Of a DNA stretch of 64,000 nucleotides, positions 54,904 through 64,000 are shown in pieces. Positions within the stretch are counted from its first letter, which is position 1. Each line of letters opens with the position of its first letter. Below the pieces are notes generated by a model. It was not told where the DNA came from and did not search any database. It saw only the letters and a list, made by a program, of their open reading frames with translations. Source of the DNA: an uncultured Helicobacter sp. (lineage in GTDB: Bacteria; Campylobacterota; Campylobacteria; Campylobacterales; Helicobacteraceae); assembly GCF_947367035.1 (NCBI RefSeq), contig NZ_CANBCA010000003.1, positions 1-64,000 on the forward strand, read 5' to 3'. A program made the translations under genes and the position numbers.

Positions 54904-55758
54904 TTAAAATTCTATCATAAAACCTCTATCCAATCCTGCTAAATCTTTATAAAATTCTAGCGACTTATATGGCAAAGTTTGCAAACAAGACTCCACACTT
55001 TTTTTTTGATTATGCCCCATCTCACAAATCAAAAATGGAATTTTGCAATCAAAGCAAAGTTGGATAATCTTAAGAAGAATTTCATCACCTTTTTTACCAC
55101 CAAAAAGTGCGGTTTTAGGCTCATACTCAAGAGTTTTAGGTAAAATCTCTCCCTCTTTAATATAAGGTGGATTAGAAAGAAGTAAATCAAAAGGAATCTT
55201 TAAATTTTCATTAAACTCCAAATACGCACTTTTGTGTAATGTAAGATTATCCGCTTGAAACTTTACTTTATTCACATAAGCATTGAAGAGAGCTTCAGGA
55301 GAAATATCACTTGCGTGAAATTCTAATTTAGGATTCTTTAGCAGGTGCGATAACATAACGCTTATCGCACCACTTCCCACCCCAATTTCTGCAATTTTTA
55401 CACAAGATTTGCACACAATCCAATCCATTGCTTTTTGCACCAAAATCTCTGTTTCTGGTCTTGGAATTAGTGCGCCATAGGAGATATATAATTCTTCTCC
55501 ATAAAAGCTCACATTCTCAATCAAATATTCCATTGGCTCATAAAATCTTCTGCGCCGAATTAATCGCTTAAAAGATTCCAACCAAAAGGAATCTATGGTC
55601 ATTTCAAAATTATAATGCAAAGCAACCCTAGACTGCTTTAAAACAAATCCAAGTAAAATTTCAGATTCTAAAATAGGGCGTTCAATCCCACTTTTTTTTA
55701 ACTCTACTGCGCCATAGCCTAAAGCTTCTTTAATACTCCATAAAGGTTTGGATTTCAT
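54904..55758 (-). CDS. prmC: Peptide chain release factor N5-glutamine methyltransferase
   Basis: PrmC methylates the GGQ glutamine of RF1/RF2. The 284 residues have an N-terminal helical domain (about 1-85) and a Rossmann methyltransferase with AEIGVGSGAISVMLSHLL near 123-140. The catalytic LLLSNPPYIKEGE is near 188-200. It lies 13 bases after the M48 peptidase gene, as in H. pylori HP0382-HP0381. Confidence 0.94.
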   Translation of the reverse strand: MKSKPLWSIKEALGYGAVELKKSGIERPILESEILLGFVLKQSRVALHYNFEMTIDSFWLESFKRLIRRRRFYEPMEYLIENVSFYGEELYISYGALIPRPETEILVQKAMDWIVCKSCVKIAEIGVGSGAISVMLSHLLKNPKLEFHASDISPEALFNAYVNKVKFQADNLTLHKSAYLEFNENLKIPFDLLLSNPPYIKEGEILPKTLEYEPKTALFGGKKGDEILLKIIQLCFDCKIPFLICEMGHNQKKSVESCLQTLPYKSLEFYKDLAGLDRGFMIEF

Positions 55759-55771
55759 AGTCTTTAATCTT

Positions 55772-56977
55772 TCATCGTTTTGCCAAATCTTGACAACCCA
55801 GTGCCAATAAACGCGCCATTAATGGAGGGTGGCTATAAAAAAACCTCATATATAAGGGATGCGCCAAAGGAAAGGAATTATTCTCCTTAACAAGCACCAA
55901 TAGAGCATTTGCAAGAGACTCTGCACTAGTTAAACTTGCACCAAATCTATCAGCTGCAAACTCATTTTGACAACTTTTCCAATTCACAAGTAGCATAAAG
56001 TAAAATCCAATCGGCGCACTTAAAAGCAACAAAAAAACAATTAATGTATGCACATTTCTTTCTACATTCGCACTACTAAACAAAGATTCAGGTAAATTGG
56101 TTACCATAAATAATAGTGCACCAAAAAACCCAAGCACCAAAACCATCATTTTATAAATATCATAATGTTTAAAATGTCCTAATTCGTGTCCCAAAACAGC
56201 AAGAATAGAAGGGTGTGGAATCTTATCTAACAAAGTATCAAACAAAATCACGCGTTTTGCCCGTCCTAATCCTGCAAAATAAGCATTCAATCTCCCATCA
56301 CGTTTAGAGGCGTCCATTACAAATACTCCTTTGCTTTGAAATCCTACACGTTTTAAAAGATGATTAATTTCATCTTTTAATTCTGTATTTCGCAAGGGAG
56401 TAAATTGATTAAACATTGGTGCAATTAGTAAAGGATACAAAAAATTCACTCCAACAATCAAGACAACTCCAAAAACAAAAGCATAAACTTCCCAAAACTG
56501 CACTTCTAAAATAATCCAACTAAAAATTAGAATCAAAATTCCACCCACTACAAGCAAAAGCGCAAAAGACTTTAAATTATCCAATATAAAGAGTTTTACT
56601 CCACCTTTTGCAAAACCAAACTTTTTATCAGTTACTAAAGTTTGATAAGCTTCAAAGGGCAAATTAGCCAAAATGCCAACCACAAGAAAACAAAGCACAA
56701 AGACAACCGATTTTATAAGAGGTGAAAACTCTAATGCAGAATCCAAAGCTGACAACCCAAAAAAAATCCAAAAAATGATCAACAACATATCTACAAGGAT
56801 ACTTGCCATTGCGATTCTCTCACGCACACTTGCATAATCTGCTGCTTTCAAAAATGCTTGAGATTCCAAAATATAAGGAGTTTTTCTCCTCTCTTGCTTT
56901 AAAAAATTTATTTGCAAAAGAGATAAAGTGAATTTAGGAACACTAAAAAATAAAATGTAACACACAACAAACACCAT
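55772..56977 (-). CDS. M48 family (Ste24/CAAX-type) membrane zinc metallopeptidase
   Basis: The 401-residue protease has about seven membrane helices and the zinc motif HELGHFKH near 265-272, with the third ligand in NEFAADRFGASL near 335. The N-terminal extension and layout resemble Ste24 more than HtpX. A role in membrane protein quality control is likely from the family. ATG 56977 follows AAAGGG, and a TTTTGCTATAAT promoter lies 37-42 bases upstream of it. Confidence 0.88.
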   Translation of the reverse strand: MVFVVCYILFFSVPKFTLSLLQINFLKQERRKTPYILESQAFLKAADYASVRERIAMASILVDMLLIIFWIFFGLSALDSALEFSPLIKSVVFVLCFLVVGILANLPFEAYQTLVTDKKFGFAKGGVKLFILDNLKSFALLLVVGGILILIFSWIILEVQFWEVYAFVFGVVLIVGVNFLYPLLIAPMFNQFTPLRNTELKDEINHLLKRVGFQSKGVFVMDASKRDGRLNAYFAGLGRAKRVILFDTLLDKIPHPSILAVLGHELGHFKHYDIYKMMVLVLGFFGALLFMVTNLPESLFSSANVERNVHTLIVFLLLLSAPIGFYFMLLVNWKSCQNEFAADRFGASLTSAESLANALLVLVKENNSFPLAHPLYMRFFYSHPPLMARLLALGCQDLAKR

Positions 56978-57013
56978 ATAATAAACCCTTTATAGAATAA
57001 AATTTTTGCGCAT

Positions 57014-57019
57014 TATAGC
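57014..57019 (-). promoter_or_regulatory. Extended -10 of the M48 peptidase-prmC transcript
   Basis: The minus strand reads TTTTTGCTATAAT with a perfect hexamer; the predicted start near 57007 leaves a 30-base leader. It is 34 bases from the divergent -10 of the MreB-like gene. Confidence 0.55.
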
Positions 57020-57052
57020 AAAAAGCATTTACAAAATTATGGCTTTAGTATA

Positions 57053-57058
57053 TAATCT
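57053..57058 (+). promoter_or_regulatory. -10 box of the MreB-like gene
   Basis: TATAAT within AGTATATAATCT predicts a start near 57065 and a 32-base leader before ATG 57097. Confidence 0.5.
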
Positions 57059-57096
57059 AAAAAACTTAAAATATTGTAATTTATTGGGATTTTACT

Positions 57097-58092
57097 ATGG
57101 GAATTTTTGAACGAAATGATATTGCGATTGATTTAGGAACAGTCAATACGATTGTGCGTAACAATCTTGAAGAAGCTTTATTTTGTGAAGCAACCTGCAT
57201 TGCACTTGAAAACAAATTCACCTCTCGCCGTATTCTTGCGCTTGGCGATTCAGCAAAAAAAATGCTAGGACGCACACCTAGTGAAATAGAAGTCATTAAT
57301 CCACTTTTAAATGGAGCCATTAGTGATTTTGAAGTAACAAAAATCTTTATGAATGCCATTTTACAAAAAAGCAAAACAAGCTCACTTGCTCCACGCGTTG
57401 GCATTAGCATTCCTCAAAACCTTACCCAAGTTGAAAGACATTCCCTCTATGAAGCAACAATGCTAGCAGGTGCGAAAGAGGTCTTACTCATAGAAGACCC
57501 TTTTAGCGCGAGTGTAGGGGCTGGACTAGACATCTCCACTGCACGTGCAAAAATGATTATTGATGCGGGAGGCGGATTAGTAGAAGTTAGTATCATTTCT
57601 TTAAATGGACTTATCACAAGTGCTTTTACAAAAGAAGCAGGGGATTTTATAGACTATGCCTTAATGGAACATTGTCGCCATAACAAAAACATTGGAATCA
57701 GTAAAGAAATAGCCGAAAACCTCAAACGAAGAGTGAATGTCTTTGACAAGAATCCTACAATACATATTGGTGCAAAAAATCTTGCCAATGGTATGCCAAT
57801 AGAATGCGAACTAGATTTAGAGGAATTTAAAAATGTTATTTTAGAGAATATTTATAAAATTAAAGAGGTTATTATTGAGGCGATTCATAATGCTCCACCA
57901 CAGATTGCACCAGACCTTATTGAGGATGGAGCAACTCTTACAGGAGGATTAGCTCTCATTCCCGGACTTAAAGACTTTTTAGAAAAAGAACTTCGTATGC
58001 AAATCCATCTTTCTTCAGACCCTCTTTTAGATATTTCTAAAGGTGTTTGGCAAATTATGCAAAACTATGAAATCTACGAAAAAAGTCTCTAA
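57097..58092 (+). CDS. Divergent MreB-like actin-family protein
   Basis: The 331-residue protein is of the MreB/Hsp70 actin fold. Phosphate 1 is IAIDLGTVNTIV (about 8-19). The connecting motif LIEDPFSASVGAGL is near 131, phosphate 2 IIDAGGGLVEVSII is near 152, and the adenosine motif LTGGLALIPGL is near 288. Typical MreB has GGGTTE and LTGGGAL, so residues around both loops are altered. mreC does not follow; pgeF does, sharing one base. It may be a second, specialised MreB paralogue rather than the cell-shape protein. Confidence 0.82.
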   Translation: MGIFERNDIAIDLGTVNTIVRNNLEEALFCEATCIALENKFTSRRILALGDSAKKMLGRTPSEIEVINPLLNGAISDFEVTKIFMNAILQKSKTSSLAPRVGISIPQNLTQVERHSLYEATMLAGAKEVLLIEDPFSASVGAGLDISTARAKMIIDAGGGLVEVSIISLNGLITSAFTKEAGDFIDYALMEHCRHNKNIGISKEIAENLKRRVNVFDKNPTIHIGAKNLANGMPIECELDLEEFKNVILENIYKIKEVIIEAIHNAPPQIAPDLIEDGATLTGGLALIPGLKDFLEKELRMQIHLSSDPLLDISKGVWQIMQNYEIYEKSL

Positions 58093-58790
58093 TGAATTGC
58101 ACTTCCCCCTTTATTGAACCTATTGCCACGCCTAAGGGAATCAAAGCTTTTTTAAGCAAAGCACCTTTAAATATCGCATTTCACGCTGGAGGGGACTCTA
58201 AAGAAATCATAAAACAAAATCGTGCTCTTTGTATTACTCCTTTTGACCTCTCCTCTCTTGCTTATTGTAATCAAGTGCATAGCAAAGAAATTTTAGAGGC
58301 AAATCAAGGTGGATTATTAGGCACAGGTGATGGGATCTTAAGTATGCAAAGAAATATCATAGGACTGATTATGGTAGCAGATTGTAATCCTATTTTACTT
58401 TTTGACACCAAACACAAAGTTTTCACATTACTGCACGGAGGAAGAGTAGGCTTACAAAAAGGCATTATTCAAAACGCATTCCAGCTGATGAAAAAAGGAT
58501 TTAACACGAATGCTTCGGATTTATTTGCCTATGTTGGTCCTTCTATTCGTGCGTGTTGCTATGAAGTGGGCGAAGAAGTCTTCAGCAATTCCATTTTACA
58601 AGTCGGCAAAATTGTGCAAGGAGATAAAATTTACTTAGATTTAATTGCATTAATCCTTGAACAATTTAATAATGCAAACATTACAAATTATTACTTCTCT
58701 CCCCATTGCACTTGTTGCACATCAACTTATTTTTCTTATCGTAGAAACCCAATGTGTGGGAGATTTGGATTATTTGCTTATCTCACTTAA
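58092..58790 (+). CDS. pgeF: Peptidoglycan editing factor PgeF (YfiH/DUF152 family)
   Basis: This copper/zinc laccase-fold enzyme in other bacteria removes mis-incorporated L-serine from UDP-MurNAc intermediates. It is often annotated polyphenol oxidase or purine nucleoside phosphorylase. The 232 residues show the metal motif NQVHSKEI near 57, VADCNPILLF near 96, LHGGRVGLQKGI near 115-126, SIRACCYEVGEEV near 154-166 and PHCTCC near 213. Its ATG overlaps the stop of the MreB-like gene, linking a cytoskeletal-type protein with wall-precursor editing. Confidence 0.87.
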   Translation: MNCTSPFIEPIATPKGIKAFLSKAPLNIAFHAGGDSKEIIKQNRALCITPFDLSSLAYCNQVHSKEILEANQGGLLGTGDGILSMQRNIIGLIMVADCNPILLFDTKHKVFTLLHGGRVGLQKGIIQNAFQLMKKGFNTNASDLFAYVGPSIRACCYEVGEEVFSNSILQVGKIVQGDKIYLDLIALILEQFNNANITNYYFSPHCTCCTSTYFSYRRNPMCGRFGLFAYLT

Positions 58791-58810
58791 ATTTCAAAAA
58801 GGAGTTCTTG

Positions 58811-59539
58811 ATGATTATCATTCCTGCAAGGTTAAAATCTACTCGTTTCCCCCATAAAGTCTTAACTCAAATTTATGGAATCCCAATGGTAGTGCGTACC
58901 GCACAACTTGCAAAGGAAATTGATGATGTCATTGTTGCTTGTGATGAACCCATTATCGCGGAGGTCTGTACGCGTTATAATGTGCGCTCAATTCTGACAA
59001 GTAACACGCACGAGAGCGGGACAGATAGAATCGCAGAATGTGCCAGAATCCTAAAACTTACCAAAGAAGAAATCATTATTAATCTACAAGGAGATGAACC
59101 CTTTTTAGAGCAAGAAGTGATATTAAGCTTAAAACGTTTAATGGAGAGAGAAGCAAAAAGTCGTGGTAAAGTCCCCTTTATGGGAAGTTGTGCTAAACCA
59201 ATCACAGAAAAACAAGCAAACGACCCAAATCTTGTTAAAGTTGTGCTAAACGCCAAAAACGAAGCAATTTATTTTTCACGCTCCATCATTCCCTATAATA
59301 GAGAAAATGTTGATGGTATAGGATATTTAGGACATTTAGGAATCTATGCCTTTAGCGGAGAGAGTTTGCAAGAGTTTTGCAAACTGCCAAAATCCACTTT
59401 AGAATCCTTAGAAAAACTAGAACAACTACGCGCATTAGAGTATTCTAAAACTATCGTAATGGCAAAGGTGGAATCCCAATCCTTTGGCATTGATACCAAA
59501 GAAGATTTAGAACGTGCTTTGAAACAATTTACACACTAA
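58811..59539 (+). CDS. kdsB: 3-deoxy-manno-octulosonate cytidylyltransferase
   Basis: KdsB activates Kdo as CMP-Kdo for WaaA. The 242 residues include MIIIPARLKSTRFPHKVL at the N-terminus (nucleotide loop), DEPIIAEVC, SGTDRIAEC near 72-80, NLQGDEPF near 95 and YFSRSIIPYNRE near 156. ATG 58811 follows AGGAG. The upstream extension to 58754 lies in the pgeF end. The transferase waaA is at 39.5 kb. Confidence 0.95.
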   Translation: MIIIPARLKSTRFPHKVLTQIYGIPMVVRTAQLAKEIDDVIVACDEPIIAEVCTRYNVRSILTSNTHESGTDRIAECARILKLTKEEIIINLQGDEPFLEQEVILSLKRLMEREAKSRGKVPFMGSCAKPITEKQANDPNLVKVVLNAKNEAIYFSRSIIPYNRENVDGIGYLGHLGIYAFSGESLQEFCKLPKSTLESLEKLEQLRALEYSKTIVMAKVESQSFGIDTKEDLERALKQFTH

Positions 59540-59592
59540 ATTCTATCTTTTCAAGTGTGTTTGTTACACAAGATTACATTAAGCTTTTTTAG

Positions 59593-60831
<1,239 letters not shown>

Positions 60832-60853
60832 TAATTAATATAAAGGGAAAAGA

Positions 60854-61834
60854 ATGGCAAAAAACGAATTATTAGGTGGTGCGTTGTGGGACGCATATAG
60901 CAAAAAAGTTAGCGAGAGAATGGATAACCCAACGCATTTGGGTGTCATCACACAAGAAGAGGCAGACAAAAGAGGATTAAAACTCATTGTTGCAGACTAT
61001 GGTGCAGAAGCTTGCGGTGATGCTGTCCGTCTCTATTGGCTGATAGACAATAACGACACGATTGTAGATGCTAGATTTAAGAGCTTTGGCTGCGGAACTG
61101 CGATTGCAAGTAGTGATATGATGGTGGAACTCTGTCTTGGAAAAAAGGTGCAAGAAGCGGTAAAAATCACAAATATTGATGTAGAAAAAGCCTTGCGAGA
61201 TGAGCCAAACACCCCTGCTGTTCCTGGACAGAAAATGCATTGTTCTGTTATGGCATATGATGTGATTAAAAAAGCGGCTGCATTATATTTAGGCAAAAAA
61301 CCAGAGGATTTTGAAGATGAAATCATCGTGTGTGAATGCGCACGTGTAAGCTTAGGCACTTTAAAAGAAGTAATTAAACTAAACAACTTAAAAACAATTG
61401 AAGAAATTACCGAATATACAAAAGCGGGTGCATTTTGTAAAAGCTGTATTAAGCCCGGAGGACACGAGGAAAGAGAGCATTATTTGGTAGATATTTTACG
61501 CGAAGTGCATTCAGAAATGGAAGAGGAAAGGCTGAAAAATAAGGTGGATTTGGAATCTAAGGGGGATTTAAAATTCTCCAATATGACAATGGTGCAAAAA
61601 ATCAAAGCAATTGAAGCTGTCATTGATGAAAAAATCCGTCCAATGCTGATGATGGACGGCGGAAATATGGAGATTATTGACTTAAAAAATGCAAGTGATG
61701 GCTACAATGATGTATATATTAGGTATTTGGGTGCTTGTAGCGGGTGCGCAAGTGGATCAACTGGCACACTCTTTGCAATTGAATCTGTCTTGCAAGAGAG
61801 TCTAGACTCTAGCATTCGCGTCTTTCCTGTGTGA
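60854..61834 (+). CDS. nifU: Fe-S cluster scaffold NifU
   Basis: This three-domain scaffold has 326 residues. The N-terminal IscU-like domain has cysteines in GAEACGDAVRL, FKSFGCGTAIASSD and GQKMHCSVMA. A central [2Fe-2S] ferredoxin-like domain has IVCECARVSLG and AFCKSCIKPGGH. The C-terminal Nfu domain ends with GACSGCASGSTGTL. With nifS it forms the NIF-type assembly system used as the main Fe-S pathway in Helicobacter, needed here for NapA/F/G/H, the ferredoxin and the radical SAM protein. Confidence 0.96.
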   Translation: MAKNELLGGALWDAYSKKVSERMDNPTHLGVITQEEADKRGLKLIVADYGAEACGDAVRLYWLIDNNDTIVDARFKSFGCGTAIASSDMMVELCLGKKVQEAVKITNIDVEKALRDEPNTPAVPGQKMHCSVMAYDVIKKAAALYLGKKPEDFEDEIIVCECARVSLGTLKEVIKLNNLKTIEEITEYTKAGAFCKSCIKPGGHEEREHYLVDILREVHSEMEEERLKNKVDLESKGDLKFSNMTMVQKIKAIEAVIDEKIRPMLMMDGGNMEIIDLKNASDGYNDVYIRYLGACSGCASGSTGTLFAIESVLQESLDSSIRVFPV

Positions 61835-61854
61835 GATTCCACATTAAGGAAAAC

Positions 61855-63075
61855 CTATTCGTGGCGCAAGGCGTCAATGGGATTCAATCTTGAAGCACGC
61901 CGTGCTGGGAGATAGCCAAAAAGTATCCCCATAAAAGCAGAAAAAATAAATGCCACTAACGCAATCGTATAATCAAAGTTGAAAGGCAACTCCATAGCAT
62001 AGCAAATGCCAAATGAACCTAAAAACGCCAAAAAAACGCCTAAGATTCCACCTAATGCACTAAGCGTTAAAGCCTCTATTAAAAACTGCAACAACACTTC
62101 ACTTTGCATTGCACCAATAGCAAGACGTGTGCCAATCTCTCTTGTGCGTTCGGTTACAGAAACTAGCATAATATTCATAATCCCAATTCCACCAACAATC
62201 AAACTCACTCCGGCAATTGCTCCTAAAAAAATTGTCAAGTTTGCGGTGGTGTTTTGCATCATTTCTATGATTTGCTTTGTATCCATAATCTCAAAATCAT
62301 CTTTTTGCCCCTCTCGGACATTACGAATTTCACGCAATACACTAGAAATTTGTGTCGTGGCTTGGGTAGAATCCACATTGTCTTTAAGCGAAATCATTAG
62401 CCTTGAGATATTATACAATGTGCTAGACTTGGAAATACTGCGCTGATAAGTCTTAAGAGGAAGCAAAATCACATCATCTTGGTCATTTCCCATTGCACCC
62501 TGCCCCTTTTCCTCTAAGATTCCGATACATTCACACACGATATTTCCTAGTCGGATTCTACTTCCTAGAGGATTCGTAGAAGATTTATCAAACAAGTTTT
62601 TTTTCACACTTGCTCCAATGATACAAGTATTACTCCCTGCGCGATAGTCTTGTGTGCTAAAGGTCGTCCCAGTAGCTATATTCCAATTTGTCGCAATAAA
62701 ATAATCAAGATTTACACCTTGAATCTGTGTTTGAGTATTTTCTTGGCGAAATTGCACAAGAGCAGAAGTCATAGAAATTGGTGCAATTGCGCGTGTAATA
62801 TGCCCAACTTGGAGATTGAGTGCTTTAATATTATCTAAGCTAAAAAGCTTTCTTCCACCCCCACCGATATTTTGATTTCGTGCAGGAAAAACAAGCAAAA
62901 TATTGCTCCCTAAACTACTCATACGCTCTGTAATGACTTGTGTTGTGCCATTCCCAAGCGTAATCATAATCACCACTGCGCCCACCCCAATAATAACCCC
63001 AAGCATTGTTAAAAGTGCGCGCAAAAAATTGCGTCTAATCTGACGAAAGGCAAGAAAAAAAGCATTAAGAATCAT
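61855..63075 (-). CDS. MacB-type ABC exporter, permease subunit
   Basis: This is the membrane half of a MacAB-like tripartite efflux pump. The 406 residues include an N-terminal helix (FLRALLTMLGVIIGVGAVVIMI) and a large periplasmic MacB_PCD domain (about 45-245). Three C-terminal helices follow, including the GGIGIMNIMLVSVTERTREIGTRLAIGA block near 289-316. In E. coli the ATPase is fused; here it is the separate upstream gene, whose end overlaps this start by 11 bases. Substrate is unknown. Confidence 0.9.
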   Translation of the reverse strand: MILNAFFLAFRQIRRNFLRALLTMLGVIIGVGAVVIMITLGNGTTQVITERMSSLGSNILLVFPARNQNIGGGGRKLFSLDNIKALNLQVGHITRAIAPISMTSALVQFRQENTQTQIQGVNLDYFIATNWNIATGTTFSTQDYRAGSNTCIIGASVKKNLFDKSSTNPLGSRIRLGNIVCECIGILEEKGQGAMGNDQDDVILLPLKTYQRSISKSSTLYNISRLMISLKDNVDSTQATTQISSVLREIRNVREGQKDDFEIMDTKQIIEMMQNTTANLTIFLGAIAGVSLIVGGIGIMNIMLVSVTERTREIGTRLAIGAMQSEVLLQFLIEALTLSALGGILGVFLAFLGSFGICYAMELPFNFDYTIALVAFIFSAFMGILFGYLPARRASRLNPIDALRHE

Positions 63076-63811
63076 TGCACTCCTTTTGTATGGAATCCAC
63101 TTTTGTAGATTCTACATTTGCAGATTGCAAACTTGCAGAATCACTCTGCACTAAACCATCTAAAAACATAATTTCGCGCGTGGCATATTGCGCCATTTCC
63201 GGTTCGTGTGTAACCATCAAAATTGTAATTTTTGAATCCCGATTCAAACGTGCTAATATCTCCATAATCTCCACACTTCTTTTTGTATCCAAATTGCCTG
63301 TGGGTTCATCGGCAAGTAAAAAAAGGGGGTTAGAAGCAATTGCTCTAGCAATTGCCACGCGCTGTTGTTGCCCACCACTTAGCGCATTACTTTGGTGATT
63401 GTGCCATTTCTCTAAACCTACCATTTCAAGAGCCTGCATAGATAATTTGATACGCTCTTTTTTGGGTACTTGACGATAAAGCAAAGGAAGTTCAACATTT
63501 TCTAATGCAGTCGTGCGGGGCAAAAGATTGAATCCTTGAAAAATAAAGCCAATATAATATCGTCTTAAAAGGGCTTTTTGCTTCAAATTTAAACCGCACA
63601 CATTCACGCCACAAAACTCATAAACACCATTACTTGGGCTATCTAAACAACCTAAAATATTTGCTAAAGTGCTTTTACCACTTCCACTTGGACCCATCAG
63701 TGCAACAAATTCACCCTCTACAATCTCCAAATTAATCCCGCGTAAAGCTTCAAAAAGATTGGGTGGCTTCCCATAAGTCTTATGAATGTTTTGCAGACTG
63801 ATAAAAGGCAT
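63065..63811 (-). CDS. MacB-type ABC exporter, ATPase subunit
   Basis: The 248-residue ABC ATPase is of the LolD/MacB group: Walker [10 protein letters not shown] (about 40-48), signature LSGGQQQRVAIARAIAS, Walker B LLADEPTGNLDT and switch His in VTHEPEMAQYATREI. A Ser/Thr-rich tail of about 25 residues extends past the core. It starts one base inside the stop of the fusion-protein gene (TAATG) and overlaps the permease gene. Confidence 0.93.
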   Translation of the reverse strand: MPFISLQNIHKTYGKPPNLFEALRGINLEIVEGEFVALMGPSGSGKSTLANILGCLDSPSNGVYEFCGVNVCGLNLKQKALLRRYYIGFIFQGFNLLPRTTALENVELPLLYRQVPKKERIKLSMQALEMVGLEKWHNHQSNALSGGQQQRVAIARAIASNPLFLLADEPTGNLDTKRSVEIMEILARLNRDSKITILMVTHEPEMAQYATREIMFLDGLVQSDSASLQSANVESTKVDSIQKECNDS

Positions 63812-64000
63812 TATTTCTCTTCTTTTTGCGTGATGATAACTTGCATTCCTGTTTGTAAAGAATCGCTAAAGACTTGTGTCAAGATTCCATCGCTAATGCC
63901 TACTTCTATCGTAACTTCCCTAGGCACACCCTTTTCTAGAACCCAAATACTAGAGTTCGTCTGCGGTTTGTTGCCACCTCCTCTTGTGCGCACAGGACGC
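63811..64000 (-). CDS. MacA/HlyD-type membrane fusion protein, C-terminal end (partial)
   Basis: The frame stays open to the right edge, so the gene continues beyond the window. The visible residues are the C-terminal beta-barrel/membrane-proximal portion: TNSSIWVLEKGVPREVTIEVGISDG and SLQTGMQVIITQKEEK, as in MacA-type adaptors. With the ATPase and permease it forms one leftward operon. The outer-membrane partner is not seen. Confidence 0.82.
   Translation of the reverse strand, partial: RPVRTRGGGNKPQTNSSIWVLEKGVPREVTIEVGISDGILTQVFSDSLQTGMQVIITQKEEK

Noticed and set aside
62006-62446. 146-residue frame opposite the MacB-type permease
   Set aside because: Antisense shadow; no supporting signals.

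Overview
The window is a gene-dense, AT-rich stretch of chromosome from a member of the Campylobacterales, most likely an enterohepatic-type Helicobacter. Evidence: gene blocks in Helicobacter order (lnt/cvpA/lysS/glyA/DUF1882/SPOR; glyQ/nif3/zinc-ribbon/waaA/rluA; gltX2/yggT/slt; prmC next to an M48 peptidase; nifS-nifU), a napAGHBFLD operon of the epsilonproteobacterial type without napC, a TlpD-like cytosolic chemoreceptor, and repeated extended -10 promoters of the form TTGCTAYAAT. I see no prophage, insertion sequence, CRISPR array or defence island. It reads as core genome, with the interest in regulation and in a few unassigned small genes.

Layout. 1-4.6 kb: a protein tail, RNase P RNA (rnpB), and hydrogenase maturation genes hypE and hypBC flanking a moeA-ribA pair on the other strand. 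4.6-15.4 kb: CZB chemoreceptor, NhaC antiporter, a small unknown protein with a strong sigma-54 promoter, TIGR02757 protein, dnaJ, a DASS transporter, a polar amino acid ABC importer, a radical SAM protein and a ferredoxin. 15.5-22.2 kb: SPOR, DUF1882, glyA, lysS, cvpA, then yajQ and lnt. 22.2-22.8 kb: a noncoding patch with a possible coding remnant, a 20-bp palindrome and tRNA-Leu(CAA). 22.8-29.6 kb: the periplasmic nitrate reductase operon, read leftward. 29.9-31.8 kb: katA plus an ankyrin protein, read rightward from the same regulatory region.

31.8-41.7 kb: a PPP-type phosphatase, a phosphate transporter, yqeY, flgH (with a sigma-54 promoter), thrC, glyQ, nif3, the FlgZ-type zinc-ribbon protein, waaA and an RluA-type pseudouridine synthase. 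41.8-50.6 kb: ferritin, amt and glnK, two cation/proton antiporters around recR, and speA-cysE. 50.6-57 kb: two unassigned small genes, slt, yggT, gltX2, prmC and an M48 protease. 57-64 kb: a divergent MreB-like gene, pgeF, kdsB, nifS-nifU, and a split MacAB-type exporter whose fusion protein runs off the end.

How it fits together. The nap and katA regions share a 289-bp intergenic segment. On the nap side an FNR/CRP-type half-site pair is centred exactly at -41.5 relative to a perfect TATAAT. On the katA side a perfect inverted repeat begins at the predicted transcription start. Flagellar functions are scattered: flgH, the zinc-ribbon protein whose H. pylori relative supports RpoN, Slt, and an unknown 167-residue protein that joins this group only through its near-ideal -24/-12 promoter. 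The pentamer GAATC/GATTC is strongly over-represented, in genes and between them.
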